Source: Paracoccus sulfuroxidans (lineage in GTDB: Bacteria > Pseudomonadota > Alphaproteobacteria > Rhodobacterales > Rhodobacteraceae). From it: 64,000 bases of DNA. A program made the translations under genes and the position numbers. Shown piece after piece: positions 1 to 8,867 of the stretch (positions are counted from its first letter, which is position 1; every line of letters begins with the position of its first letter). The notes under the pieces are model-generated. The model made no database searches and had not been told where the DNA came from. It saw only the letters and a list, made by a program, of their open reading frames with translations. Location of the stretch: the NCBI RefSeq assembly GCF_007830335.1, contig NZ_VLKU01000004.1:310001-374000 (forward strand). The letters are read 5' to 3'.

Positions 1-345
1 CTTGGGCTGGATCACGAGATTGGCTCGCTTGAGCCCGGCAAGAAGGCCGATCTGGCGGTGATCGACATGCGCGCCCCGCATCTGACGCCCGACTGGCAGC
101 CGGTGCATCGGCTGATCAATCAGGCGGTCGGCTCGGATGTGGAAACGGTGATGGTCGACGGCAAGGTCATTCTGGACCAGCGCCGCGTGGTGAATGTCGA
201 CGAACCCGCCGCTTTGGCCGAGGGCAACCGCCTCGCCCGCGAACTGGTCGCCAGCGCCGGGATGGAGGCGCATTTGCGCGACCCCGGCTGGGGCCAGCTT
301 TACCGCAGCTTCGACGCGCCGGTCAGCCTGCCCGACTGGGACTGA
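1..345 (+). CDS. Amidohydrolase (ATZ/TRZ, cytosine-deaminase-like family), C-terminal end
   Basis: The reading frame is open from base 1, so only the last 114 residues are present. They start with LGLDHEIGSLEPGKKADLAV, the C-terminal strand of the composite beta-sandwich domain typical of metal-dependent amidohydrolases such as guanine, SAH and atrazine-type deaminases. The segment VETVMVDGKVILDQRRVV is the usual last sandwich strand pair. The metal ligands and catalytic residues lie upstream of the window, so the substrate cannot be assigned. The gene ends tail-to-tail with the LysR gene on the other strand, and the two coding regions overlap by about 46 bases. Confidence 0.85.
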   Translation, partial: LGLDHEIGSLEPGKKADLAVIDMRAPHLTPDWQPVHRLINQAVGSDVETVMVDGKVILDQRRVVNVDEPAALAEGNRLARELVASAGMEAHLRDPGWGQLYRSFDAPVSLPDWD

Positions 346-1307
346 CCGGCAGCGCCGCCCGAATGCTCCAGCGGCTCGGCCCCGATCAGGGTGACCAGCT
401 TTTCACGCAGGGCCTGCGCCAGCGGCGACAGCGGTCGCCGCTTCAGCGCCAGCATGTAATAGCGCGAGACGCGGATATCCTGCGCCATCGGCAGCACCAC
501 GAAACCCGCGCCGACCGGCGGGCGGATCAGCAGTTCCGCCACCTCATCCGACAGGGGCGCGATGGCATCGGTCTGCGAGAGGTACGCCAGCGTCAGCAGG
601 GTCGAGGGGCTTTGCACGATATTCGTGGGCTCGCTGAGCCCGACGGCGGCAAAGGCCGCCATCGCGGCCTCTCGGATCGGGGCGCCGCGCTGCTGCATGA
701 TCCATTCCTGCCCCTGCACCTCGGTCAGCGTGACGACCGATGCACGCGCCAGCGGATGCGAGGCGCGGGCCAGAAACGCCACTTTTTCATCGCGCATCGG
801 CAGGATCGAGAAATCGCGGCTGTCGAATTCCGGCAGGATGCGGGCCAGCACGAAATCCATCTCTCCGGCCAGAAGATGCGTCAAGAGATCGCGTGAGGGC
901 AGCACGTCCAGCGTGATATCGGCGGACCGCGCCTCTTCCTTGATCTGGCGCACGGCGGTCACCAGATAGCGCACCGCCGGGCCGGTCACCGCGCCCACGC
1001 GGACCGCGCCGCCCAGACCTTCGCGCATATGGGCAAGCTCGGTCGTCATGCTGGTCATCTCGCGCAGGATGGCGCGGGCGCGGCGCAACACGGCATGCCC
1101 GGCCTCGGTCGGCTCCATCCCGCGCGGCTGGCGCAGAAACAGGGTCGCGCCCAGTTGACGCTCGGTCTCGGCCAGCATGCGCGAGGCGGCGGGCTGGGTC
1201 ATGCCCACGGCGGCGGCGGCCAGTTGCAGCTGCCCGTATTCGGCAATCTCGTTCAGAAGCCGCAGTTGCGCGGGCTTCAGCAACATGCGGGCGGTCAGGT
1301 TCTGCAT
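300..1307 (-). CDS. LysR-family regulator, GbpR-like, of the adjacent sugar operon
   Basis: A 335-residue LysR-type protein. The N-terminal winged helix-turn-helix spans about residues 10-70 (LLNEIAEYGQLQLAAAAVGM, then TQPAASRMLAETERQLGATL), followed by a periplasmic-binding-like effector domain. It is divergent from the arabinose/galactose-type operon that starts at 1529, with about 220 bases between, the classic arrangement for a LysR protein and its target. LysR proteins of this type (GbpR of Agrobacterium and Azospirillum) control galactose/arabinose-binding transport genes, so a sugar-responsive role is inferred. The start at 1307 is the first ATG; an in-frame ATG seven codons later is possible. 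The C-terminus runs into the convergent amidohydrolase gene. Confidence 0.85.
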   Translation of the reverse strand: MQNLTARMLLKPAQLRLLNEIAEYGQLQLAAAAVGMTQPAASRMLAETERQLGATLFLRQPRGMEPTEAGHAVLRRARAILREMTSMTTELAHMREGLGGAVRVGAVTGPAVRYLVTAVRQIKEEARSADITLDVLPSRDLLTHLLAGEMDFVLARILPEFDSRDFSILPMRDEKVAFLARASHPLARASVVTLTEVQGQEWIMQQRGAPIREAAMAAFAAVGLSEPTNIVQSPSTLLTLAYLSQTDAIAPLSDEVAELLIRPPVGAGFVVLPMAQDIRVSRYYMLALKRRPLSPLAQALREKLVTLIGAEPLEHSGGAAGQSQSGRLTGASKLR

Positions 1308-1528
1308 GACAATTCCGGTATGCTAATTGTGTCAGATGTAATTTTACCAGCATGTGCGCGCAAAGCTAGTCTGACCGCGACCGCTGCTGCGGCAGGGCCC
1401 GAAAAGGGTGCGTCCAGCGGATCGGTGAAACGGGGGGAAGTCGGCAAGGCCATGCCTGCATCCTGCGGTCCGGGCAACGGGCGGCGGGCAGGCCGGGTCC
1501 CGACACGCATCGCAAGAAAGGCAATGAC
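1308..1528. promoter_or_regulatory. Divergent promoter region between lysR and the arabinose operon
   Basis: A 221-base intergenic region between divergent genes. The first 50 bases next to lysR are AT-rich and contain an imperfect dyad, ATGCT near 1320 mirrored by AGCAT near 1349, with the short dyad GTAATTTTAC inside it. This is the expected place for a LysR site, but no consensus is strong enough to fix the operator. A purine-rich AAGAAAGG before 1521 serves as the Shine-Dalgarno site of the downstream gene. Confidence 0.4.
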
Positions 1529-2518
1529 ATGTTCCTGTCGCAAATCCGGCTTTCCGATGGGGCGCGTGCCGTTGTCATGCGCGAGGGCGAGACCGCCCAT
1601 ACCGTACCCGGCGTCACCACCACGCTGGAGCTGGCCCATGCCGCGATTGCCGCAGGCCGGTCGCTTGCGGCCGAGGTCGCGCATCGCGGGCAGGGCGTGC
1701 CCGTCGATCTGGCCGCCGCGCTGGCCGAGGGGCGCGTGCTGCTGCCGGTCGATCACCAGGACCCCGCGCATATGCATCTGACGGGCACGGGGCTGACGCA
1801 TCTGGGCTCGGCCTCGACCCGCAATTCGATGCATGCCAAGGCCGATCCCGAGACGCTGACCGACAGCATGAAGATGTTCCGCATGGGGCTGGAGGGCGGC
1901 AAGCCCGCCGGCGGCGAAATCGGCGTGCAGCCCGAATGGTTCTGGAAGGGCAATGGAGCCAATGCCGCGGGGCCGGGTGCGCCCCTGATCTCGCCCGGCT
2001 GTGCGCTGGACGCGGGCGAAGAGCCCGAAATCGCCGGGATCTATCTGATCGGCCCCGATGGCACGCCCTGGCGGCTGGGCTTTGCGCTGGCCAATGAGTT
2101 TTCCGACCATGTGACCGAGCGTGGCAACTACCTGTGGCTGGCCCATTCCAAGCTGCGCCCGGCCAGCTTCGGCCCCGAGATGCTGCTGGGCCCCTTGCCC
2201 GATCATGTCGAGGGCACGAGCCGCATCCTGCGGGATGGTGAGGTGATCTGGGAAAAGCCGTTCCTCTCGGGCGAGGCGAACATGTCGCACACGCTGGCGA
2301 ACCTGGAAAACCACCATTTCAAATATGACCTCTTCCGCCAGCCGGGCGATGTGCATGTGCATTTCTTCGGCACCGCCACGCTGTCCTTCGCCGATGGCAT
2401 CCGCACGCAGCAGGGCGATGTCTTCCAGCTGGAATGCGCGGCCCTTGGGCTGCCGCTGTCGAACCCTCTGGACCAGCAGGCCGCCAGCGCCGCGCCGGTT
2501 GCCGTGCAAAGCCTGTAA
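1529..2518 (+). CDS. FAH-family protein (AraD1/GguC type), probable 2-keto-3-deoxy-L-arabonate dehydratase
   Basis: A 329-residue protein of the fumarylacetoacetate hydrolase superfamily, the size and character of the AraD1/GguC proteins found beside ChvE- or YtfQ-type sugar transporters. Related FAH-family enzymes such as Caulobacter XylX dehydrate 2-keto-3-deoxy-pentonates to alpha-ketoglutarate semialdehyde. With an arabonate dehydratase and an arabinose/galactose 1-dehydrogenase directly downstream, that step is the best guess here. It is the first gene of the operon, 12 bases before the dehydratase. The start ATG follows AAGAAAGG at good spacing. Family membership is solid; the exact reaction is inferred. 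Confidence 0.75.
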   Translation: MFLSQIRLSDGARAVVMREGETAHTVPGVTTTLELAHAAIAAGRSLAAEVAHRGQGVPVDLAAALAEGRVLLPVDHQDPAHMHLTGTGLTHLGSASTRNSMHAKADPETLTDSMKMFRMGLEGGKPAGGEIGVQPEWFWKGNGANAAGPGAPLISPGCALDAGEEPEIAGIYLIGPDGTPWRLGFALANEFSDHVTERGNYLWLAHSKLRPASFGPEMLLGPLPDHVEGTSRILRDGEVIWEKPFLSGEANMSHTLANLENHHFKYDLFRQPGDVHVHFFGTATLSFADGIRTQQGDVFQLECAALGLPLSNPLDQQAASAAPVAVQSL

Positions 2519-2530
2519 CGGAGGCCACCC

Positions 2531-4273
2531 ATGTCCTTTCGCCCCGCACCCTGGCCCCGCAAGCTGCGCTCGCAGCATTGGTATGGCGGCAATTCCCGCG
2601 ACACGATCTATCATCGCGGCTGGCTGAAAAATCAGGGCTATCCGCATGACCTGTTCGATGGCCGCCCGGTCATCGGCATCCTGAACACCTGGTCGGACCT
2701 GACGCCCTGCAACGGGCATCTGCGCGAACTGGCTGAGAAGGTGAAGGCCGGGGTCTGGGAGGCGGGCGGCTTTCCCGTTGAAGTTCCCGTCTTTTCCGCC
2801 AGCGAGAACACCTATCGCCCGACCGCGATGATGTATCGCAACCTGGCCGCCATGGCGGTCGAGGAAGCCATGCGCGGCCAGCCCATCGACGGCGCGGTAC
2901 TGCTGGTCGGCTGCGACAAGACCACGCCCAGCCTGCTGATGGGGGCGGCCTCGACCGATATTCCTTCAATCGTGGTGACCGGGGGCCCGATGCTCAACGG
3001 CTGGTTCCGGGGTGAGCGCATCGGCTCGGGCACGCATCTGTGGAAGTTCAGCGAGGCTGTGAAGGCCGGAGAGATGACGCAGGACGATTTCCTTGAGGCC
3101 GAGCAGGCGATGAGCCGCTCCTCGGGCACCTGCAACACGATGGGCACGGCCAGCACCATGGCCTCGATGGCCGAGGCGCTTGGCATGGCGCTGTCGGGCA
3201 ATGCGGCGATCCCGGCGGTCGACAGCCGACGCCGGGTGATGGCGCAGATGACCGGGCGGCGCATCGTGCAGATGGTCAAGGACGATCTGAAGCCCAGCGA
3301 TATCATGACGAAAGCGGCCTTCGAAAATGCGATCCGCACGAATGGCGCGATTGGCGGCTCGACCAATGCGGTGGTGCATCTGCTGGCGCTGGCGGGCCGG
3401 GTGGGCGTCGATCTGACGCTGGAGGATTGGGACCGGCTGGGCCGCGACGTGCCGACCATCGTGAACCTGATGCCCTCGGGCAAATATCTGATGGAAGAGT
3501 TCTTCTATGCCGGTGGCCTGCCCGTCGTGCTGAAACGTCTGGGCGAGGCGGGGCTTCTGAACCGGGACGCGCTGACCGTCTCGGGCGCGACGATCTGGGA
3601 GGAGGTCAGCGAGGCGCGGAACTGGAATGAGGAGGTCATCCTGCCCGCCGACCGCCCGTTGACCGAACATGGCGGTATCGCGGTGCTGCGCGGCAATCTG
3701 GCCCCCGACGGGGCGGTGCTGAAGCCCTCGGCCGCCAGCCCGCATCTGATGAAGCATCGCGGCCCCGCCGTCGTCTTCGAGGACATCGACGACTACAAGG
3801 CCCGCATCAATGATGACGCGCTGGAGATCGATGAAAACAGCGTCATGGTGCTGAAGAACTGTGGCCCGCGCGGCTATCCCGGCATGGCCGAGGTCGGCAA
3901 TATGGGCCTGCCGCCCAAGGTGCTGAAGAAGGGCATCACCGATATGGTGCGCATCTCGGACGCGCGGATGTCGGGGACGGCTTACGGCACGGTGGTCCTG
4001 CACACCTCGCCCGAGGCGGCGCGGGGCGGCCCGCTGGCCATCGTGCGGACCGGCGACATGATCGAACTCGACGTCGAGGCCCGCCGCCTGCATCTGGACC
4101 TCTCGGATGCCGAGATCGCGGCGCGGCTGGCCGAATGGCGCAATCCCGTCGCGCCGCCCGCCAGCGGCTATGCCCGCATGTTCCACGACCATGTGCAGGG
4201 GGCCGATACCGGCGCTGACTTCGACTTTCTGGTCGGGCAGCGCGGCAGCGAGGTCGGAAAGGACAGCCATTGA
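2531..4273 (+). CDS. araC: L-arabonate dehydratase (IlvD/Edd family)
   Basis: A 580-residue IlvD/Edd dehydratase. The three cysteines expected to ligate the 2Fe-2S cluster are visible: Cys60 (SDLTPCNGH), Cys128 (VGCDKTTPS) and Cys201 (SSGTCNTMG). The C-terminal NCGPRGYPGMAEVG block is also present. Length and Cys positions match the sugar-acid branch (L-arabinonate dehydratase, about 579 aa) better than dihydroxyacid dehydratase. It should convert L-arabonate, and possibly D-fuconate, to the 2-keto-3-deoxy acid in the cytosol. Its start follows a clear CGGAGG site. Its stop overlaps the next start as TGATG, so translation is coupled. The symbol follows Azospirillum usage and is not the AraC regulator. 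Confidence 0.85.
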   Translation: MSFRPAPWPRKLRSQHWYGGNSRDTIYHRGWLKNQGYPHDLFDGRPVIGILNTWSDLTPCNGHLRELAEKVKAGVWEAGGFPVEVPVFSASENTYRPTAMMYRNLAAMAVEEAMRGQPIDGAVLLVGCDKTTPSLLMGAASTDIPSIVVTGGPMLNGWFRGERIGSGTHLWKFSEAVKAGEMTQDDFLEAEQAMSRSSGTCNTMGTASTMASMAEALGMALSGNAAIPAVDSRRRVMAQMTGRRIVQMVKDDLKPSDIMTKAAFENAIRTNGAIGGSTNAVVHLLALAGRVGVDLTLEDWDRLGRDVPTIVNLMPSGKYLMEEFFYAGGLPVVLKRLGEAGLLNRDALTVSGATIWEEVSEARNWNEEVILPADRPLTEHGGIAVLRGNLAPDGAVLKPSAASPHLMKHRGPAVVFEDIDDYKARINDDALEIDENSVMVLKNCGPRGYPGMAEVGNMGLPPKVLKKGITDMVRISDARMSGTAYGTVVLHTSPEAARGGPLAIVRTGDMIELDVEARRLHLDLSDAEIAARLAEWRNPVAPPASGYARMFHDHVQGADTGADFDFLVGQRGSEVGKDSH

Positions 4274-5184
4274 TGAAGATCGCCCTTGCAGGCATTGGCA
4301 AGATCGCGCTGGACCAGCATGTCCCGGCCATTGCGGCCAGCCGCGATTGGGAACTGGCGGCGACCGTCTCTCGTCACGGCAAGGTGCCGGGCGTGCCGGG
4401 TTTCGCCGATATGGCCGAGATGCTGGAGGCGTGCCCCGATGTGGCGGCGGTCTCGCTGTGTCTGCCGCCGGTGCCCCGGTTCGAGGCGGCCGCGGCGGCG
4501 CTGCGCGCAGGCTGCCATGTCATGCTGGAAAAGCCGCCCGGTGCCACGCTGGCCGAGGTCCATGCGCTGGCGGATCTGGCCCGCGCCGAAGGCGTCAGCC
4601 TGTTTGCCACCTGGCATTCGCGCGAGGCCGAGGCGGTGGCCGCCGCCTGCGCCTGGCTGGCGGACAAGACCATTCGCGAAGGCCGCATCATCTGGCGCGA
4701 GGATGTGCGCAAATGGCATCCCGGTCAGGACTGGATCTTCGAGGCGGGCGGCATGGGGGTCTTTGATCCGGGCATCAATGCGCTCTCGATCCTGACCCGC
4801 ATCCTGCCCGTGCCGGTGCGCATCCTTTCGGCCGAACTGGACGTGCCTGCGAACCGTCAGGCCCCGATTGCGGCGCGGCTGCAACTGTCGCAGGGCATCA
4901 CCGCCGATTTCGATTTCCGGCAGGAAGGCCCGCAGACCTGGGACATGGAATTCGACACCGATGCCGGTCCTATGGCGCTGCGCATGGGCGGCAACCTGTT
5001 GGAGATCGGCGGCGCGCCCGCAGGCGGCGAAAACTCGATCATGGGGGAATATCCGGCACTTTACGCGCGCATGGCGGAACTGGTGCGGCAGGGGGCCTCG
5101 GACGTCGATCTGGCGCCGATGGTGCTGGTCGCCGACGCTTTCACGCTGGGCCAGCGCCGCGAGGTCGCGGCCTTCGATTTCTAG
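4273..5184 (+). CDS. L-arabinose/D-galactose 1-dehydrogenase (Gfo/Idh/MocA family)
   Basis: A 303-residue oxidoreductase with an N-terminal Rossmann fold (MKIALAGIGKIALDQHVPAI) and the family motif EKPPG at 86-90, whose Lys87 is catalytic. Blocks such as LFATWHSREAEAV, REDVRKWHPGQDWIFE and GVFDPGINALSILTRILP closely resemble Azospirillum L-arabinose 1-dehydrogenase. It oxidises the sugar to the lactone with NAD(P)+, the first step of the non-phosphorylative pathway that the dehydratase upstream continues. The ATG at 4273 shares its A with the preceding TGA; a TTG three bases earlier is the only alternative. No lactonase is visible in the window, so ring opening may be spontaneous or encoded elsewhere. 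Confidence 0.85.
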   Translation: MKIALAGIGKIALDQHVPAIAASRDWELAATVSRHGKVPGVPGFADMAEMLEACPDVAAVSLCLPPVPRFEAAAAALRAGCHVMLEKPPGATLAEVHALADLARAEGVSLFATWHSREAEAVAAACAWLADKTIREGRIIWREDVRKWHPGQDWIFEAGGMGVFDPGINALSILTRILPVPVRILSAELDVPANRQAPIAARLQLSQGITADFDFRQEGPQTWDMEFDTDAGPMALRMGGNLLEIGGAPAGGENSIMGEYPALYARMAELVRQGASDVDLAPMVLVADAFTLGQRREVAAFDF

Positions 5185-5301
5185 ACCTGCGCCGCCAGAC
5201 GCCCAAGGCGCGGCGGCAGGACAGACCCGACCGGGGCGGCTTGCCCAACCCCGGTCACATCGCCGGGCAACGCCCCGGCACATACCCAGGGAGGAACTGG
5301 A

Positions 5302-6261
5302 ATGACTGTCTCGAAACTTCTGACCACCGCCGCGGCGCTGGCCATCTCGGCCACGGCGGCCTTTGCCGATGGCAAGGTCATCGGCTTTTCGCAGATCGGC
5401 TCGGAATCGGGCTGGCGCGCGGCGGAAACCACGCTGACCAAAAGCCAGGCGGAAGAGCGCGGCTATCAGCTGCAATTCTCGGACGCGCAGCAAAAGCAGG
5501 AAAACCAGATCGCGGCGCTGCGCAGCTTCATCGCGCAGGGCGTCGACGCGATCCTGATCGCGCCGGTCGTCGCCACCGGCTGGGACGGCGTGCTGCAGGA
5601 AGCCAAAGAGGCCGAGATCCCGGTCGTTCTGCTGGACCGCATGGTCGACAGCGACAACGGCCTGTACCTGACCGCCGTCGGCTCGAACCTTGTGCATGAA
5701 GGCGAGGTTGCGGGCAAATGGCTGGCCGACACCGTGGGCGACAAGGATTGCCGCATCGTCGAATTGCAGGGCACCACCGGCTCCAGCCCCGCCATCGACC
5801 GCAAGAAGGGCTTCGAGCAGGGCATCGCGGGTCATGACAACCTGAAGATCGTGCAAAGCCAGACCGGCGACTTCACCCGCTCGCTGGGCAAGGAGGTCAT
5901 GGAAAGCTTCATTCAGGCGGAAAACGGCGGCAAGGACATCTGCGCGCTTTACGCCCATAACGACGACATGGCGGTCGGTGCCATTCAGGCGATCAAGGAA
6001 GCCGGGCTGAAGCCGGGGACCGACATTCTGGTCGTCTCGATCGACGGCGTGCCGGACATCTTCAAGGCCATGGCGGATGGCGAGGCGAATGCCACGGTCG
6101 AACTGACCCCGAATATGGCGGGCCCGGCCTTCGACGCGCTGGAGGCCTATTGGAAGGACGGGACCGAGCCTGCGAAATTCCTGCAGACGGAATCGAAGCT
6201 GTTTACCCAGGCCGATGATCCGGCTGGCCAGTACGAGGCCCGCAAGGGTCTGGGCTACTGA
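5302..6261 (+). CDS. ytfQ: Sugar ABC transporter substrate-binding protein, YtfQ type
   Basis: A 319-residue periplasmic binding protein. A signal peptide runs to about residue 22 (hydrophobic AAALAISATAAFA). The mature protein is very similar to E. coli YtfQ, with KVIGFSQIGSESGWRAAET, SGDFTRSLGKEVMESFIQAE and SIDGVPDIFKAMADGEANA. YtfQ binds galactofuranose and related furanoses; homologues beside arabinose pathways bind L-arabinose or galactose, which is the likely ligand here. GGGAGG lies seven bases before the ATG. A stable hairpin directly downstream separates it from the ATPase gene, as usual for a binding protein needed in excess. Confidence 0.9.
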   Translation: MTVSKLLTTAAALAISATAAFADGKVIGFSQIGSESGWRAAETTLTKSQAEERGYQLQFSDAQQKQENQIAALRSFIAQGVDAILIAPVVATGWDGVLQEAKEAEIPVVLLDRMVDSDNGLYLTAVGSNLVHEGEVAGKWLADTVGDKDCRIVELQGTTGSSPAIDRKKGFEQGIAGHDNLKIVQSQTGDFTRSLGKEVMESFIQAENGGKDICALYAHNDDMAVGAIQAIKEAGLKPGTDILVVSIDGVPDIFKAMADGEANATVELTPNMAGPAFDALEAYWKDGTEPAKFLQTESKLFTQADDPAGQYEARKGLGY

Positions 6262-6269
6262 CATCGGGC

Positions 6270-6291
6270 GGCGCGGGCTTTGCCCCGCGCC
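6270..6291 (+). terminator. Stem-loop between the binding-protein and ATPase genes
   Basis: The arms GGCGCGGG (6270-6277) and CCCGCGCC (6284-6291) pair perfectly around a 6-base loop, just after the ytfQ stop, and are followed by CTCTTT. It probably acts as a partial terminator or 3' stabiliser that raises binding-protein mRNA relative to the distal transporter genes. Confidence 0.6.
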
Positions 6292-6330
6292 CTCTTTCGC
6301 CACCCTGTCTTTCCCAAAGGACACCGGCAG

Positions 6331-7851
6331 ATGCTGCTTTCCATTCGATCCCTGACCAAGGTCTTTCCCGGCACGCGGGCGCTGGACGGCGTCGATTTCG
6401 ACCTGCGCGCGGGCGAGGTTCACGCGCTTCTGGGCGAAAACGGCGCGGGCAAGTCGACGCTGATCAAATGCCTGACCGGCGCCTATCAGCGCAGCGAGGG
6501 CACCATTTCGCTGGACGGGGTTGAGATCGCCCCGCGCTCGACCGTCGAGGCGCAGGATCTGGGCATCGGCACCGTCTATCAAGAGGTGAACCTGCTGCCG
6601 AACCTGACCGTCGCGCAGAACCTGCTGTTCGGACGCGAGCCGCGCCGCCTCGGCCTGATCGACGCCCGCGCGCTGCGCCGCGAGGCGCGCGAGATGCTGG
6701 CGCGCTATCGTCTGGACATCAATGTCGACCGCGATCTGGGCAGCTATTCCGTGGCCATCCAGCAGATCGTCGCCATCGCCCGCGCGGTCGAGCTGTCGGG
6801 CAAGGTGCTGATCCTGGACGAGCCGACCGCAAGTCTGGATGCGCGCGAGGTCGAGATGGTCTTCGACGCCGTGCGCTCGCTGCGCGACAAGGGGCTGGGG
6901 ATCGTCTTCGTGTCGCATTTCCTCGATCAGGTCTTCGAGATTTCCGACCGCATCACCGTCTTGCGCAATGGCCGCTACGTCACCACCGCCGAGACCGCGA
7001 CGCTGGACCGGGTGCGCCTGATCGAACATATGCTGGGCCGCACGCTGGCCGATGACGTGCTGCATTCGCCGCCGCCCGACCGGGGCCCGCGCCCTGCGAT
7101 GCTGAGTTTCAAGGGCTATGGCCGCAAGGGCGTGATCGAGCCTTTCGACATGACCATCGGGCAGGGCGAGGTGCTGGGGCTGGCGGGGCTTCTGGGCTCG
7201 GGCCGGACCGAGACCGCCGAAGTCATGTTCGGCCTGCGCCCCGCCCAGACCGGAGAGGCGCGCGACACCAGCGGCCCGGTTTCGCTTGGCTCGCCCCGTG
7301 CGGCGATTGCGCAGGGCTTCGGTTTCGCGCCCGAGGATCGCAAGACCGACGGGATCGTCGCCGACCTCTCGATCCGCGAGAATATCATTCTGGGCATGCA
7401 GGCCCGACGCGGTTGGACGCGGCCCATCCCGCGCGCGGAACAGAACCGGCTGGCCGATGATTTCATCAAGCGGCTGGATATCCGCACCTCGGGCCGCGAA
7501 AAGCGCATCGGAGAGCTGTCGGGTGGCAACCAGCAGAAGGTCGTTCTGGCCCGCTGGCTGGCGATGAACCCGCGCTTCCTGATCCTGGATGAGCCGACGC
7601 GCGGCATCGATGTCGGCGCGCATGCCGAAATCCTGCGGCTGATCCATGAGCTGGTGGGGCAGGGGATGTCGCTGCTGGTGATTTCCTCGGAACTGGATGA
7701 GCTGATTGCGGTCTCGAACCGCGTCATCGTGCTGCGCGACCGCGCGCAGGTGGCGGAACTGACCGGCGCCGAGATCTCGGGTCAGGCGATCATGCGCGCC
7801 ATCGCCACCCCCGGCGGCACGGCGGCTGAGACCATGGAGAGGGCGGGCTGA
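6331..7851 (+). CDS. ytfR: Sugar ABC transporter ATP-binding protein (two ABC domains), YtfR type
   Basis: A 506-residue protein with two tandem ABC ATPase domains, as in MglA, RbsA and YtfR. The N-terminal domain has a Walker A at 35-43 (GENGAGKST) and Walker B LILDEPTAS. The C-terminal domain has the degenerate P-loop GLLGSGRTE normal for this class, the signature ELSGGNQQKVVLARWL and Walker B FLILDEPTRG. It energises uptake of the sugar bound by the upstream protein. The open frame extends 17 codons further upstream, but AAAGGA about ten bases before the ATG at 6331 and the usual family N-terminus support this start. It overlaps the next gene as TGATG. Confidence 0.92.
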   Translation: MLLSIRSLTKVFPGTRALDGVDFDLRAGEVHALLGENGAGKSTLIKCLTGAYQRSEGTISLDGVEIAPRSTVEAQDLGIGTVYQEVNLLPNLTVAQNLLFGREPRRLGLIDARALRREAREMLARYRLDINVDRDLGSYSVAIQQIVAIARAVELSGKVLILDEPTASLDAREVEMVFDAVRSLRDKGLGIVFVSHFLDQVFEISDRITVLRNGRYVTTAETATLDRVRLIEHMLGRTLADDVLHSPPPDRGPRPAMLSFKGYGRKGVIEPFDMTIGQGEVLGLAGLLGSGRTETAEVMFGLRPAQTGEARDTSGPVSLGSPRAAIAQGFGFAPEDRKTDGIVADLSIRENIILGMQARRGWTRPIPRAEQNRLADDFIKRLDIRTSGREKRIGELSGGNQQKVVLARWLAMNPRFLILDEPTRGIDVGAHAEILRLIHELVGQGMSLLVISSELDELIAVSNRVIVLRDRAQVAELTGAEISGQAIMRAIATPGGTAAETMERAG

Positions 7852-8867
7852 TGGCGGAACTTCTACGCAGGCTGGCGCCGCAACTGATCGCGCTGGTCGT
7901 TCTGGTGGCGCTGGTCACCGTATTTTATCCGGGCTTTCTGTCGATCAGCACCAATGACGGGCGGCTGGTCGGGCCGCTGATCGACGTCTTGAAACGCAGC
8001 GCGCCGGTGGCGGTGCTGGCGGTCGGCATGACGCTGGTGATCGCGACCAAGGGGATCGACCTTTCGGTCGGCGCGACCATGGCGATCTGTGGCGCGGTCG
8101 CCGCCTATGCCATCGGCGCGGGCTTTGGCCTGCCCGCCGCCATCGCGATGGCGCTGGCCGCCGGGGCGGTTGCGGGTCTTTGGAACGGGGTTCTTGTGGC
8201 GGTGGTGGGCGTCCAGCCCTTTGTCGCCACGCTGATCCTGATGACCATGGGGCGCGGCGTCGCCCAGCTGATCACCGAGGGGCGCATCCTGACCTTCACC
8301 GATCCGGCCTTCGCCTATCTGGGCTCGGGGTCGTTTCTGGGGCTGCCGGTGCCGACATGGATCTGGCTGGCGGTCGCGCTTGGCACCATCCTTCTGATGC
8401 GGCGCACCGCCCTTGGCATGCTGATCGAGGCGGTGGGGATCAACCGCAGGGCCTCGGCGCTGGCGGGGGTGAATGCGACGGTGCTGCTGATCGCGGTCTA
8501 TGTCGCGGCGGGGCTGTGCGCGGCGCTGGCGGGGATGATCGTCACCGCCGATATTCGTGGGGCCGATGCCAATAACGCGGGCCTGTGGCTGGAGCTGGAC
8601 GCAATTTTGGCCGTGGTGATCGGCGGCAATTCCCTGCTGGGCGGGCGGTTCTCTATCGCGGCCTCGGTCCTTGGGGCGCTGATCATCCAGACCATCTCGA
8701 TCGGGATCCGGCTGGCGGGTTTCCCCTCGGAATACAACCTCGTCATCAAGGCGGTGCTGGTGCTGGTCATTCTGGTCCTGCAATCGCCCCGCATCGCCAG
8801 CGAATGGCATTTCTGGCGGCAGGCGATCCGCCGCAAGCGCGAGGGCGCGGAAAGGACAGCCTCATGA
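7851..8867 (+). CDS. ytfT: Sugar ABC transporter permease, YtfT type
   Basis: A 338-residue inner-membrane permease of the RbsC/AraH superfamily with about nine to ten hydrophobic segments. It carries the family motif VGMTLVIATKGIDLSVGATM near residues 60-80. It heterodimerises with the following permease, as YtfT does with YjfF. It overlaps the ATPase gene by one base and the next gene by four (ATGA), showing tight translational coupling. The C-terminal tail is basic and cytoplasmic. Confidence 0.92.
   Translation: MAELLRRLAPQLIALVVLVALVTVFYPGFLSISTNDGRLVGPLIDVLKRSAPVAVLAVGMTLVIATKGIDLSVGATMAICGAVAAYAIGAGFGLPAAIAMALAAGAVAGLWNGVLVAVVGVQPFVATLILMTMGRGVAQLITEGRILTFTDPAFAYLGSGSFLGLPVPTWIWLAVALGTILLMRRTALGMLIEAVGINRRASALAGVNATVLLIAVYVAAGLCAALAGMIVTADIRGADANNAGLWLELDAILAVVIGGNSLLGGRFSIAASVLGALIIQTISIGIRLAGFPSEYNLVIKAVLVLVILVLQSPRIASEWHFWRQAIRRKREGAERTAS

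Noticed and set aside
4168..7647. 1159-codon open frame on the minus strand
   Set aside because: It lies entirely opposite the dehydrogenase, binding-protein and ATPase genes. Its product is rich in Arg, His and Gln with no domain, the normal shadow of GC-rich genes with strong codon bias.
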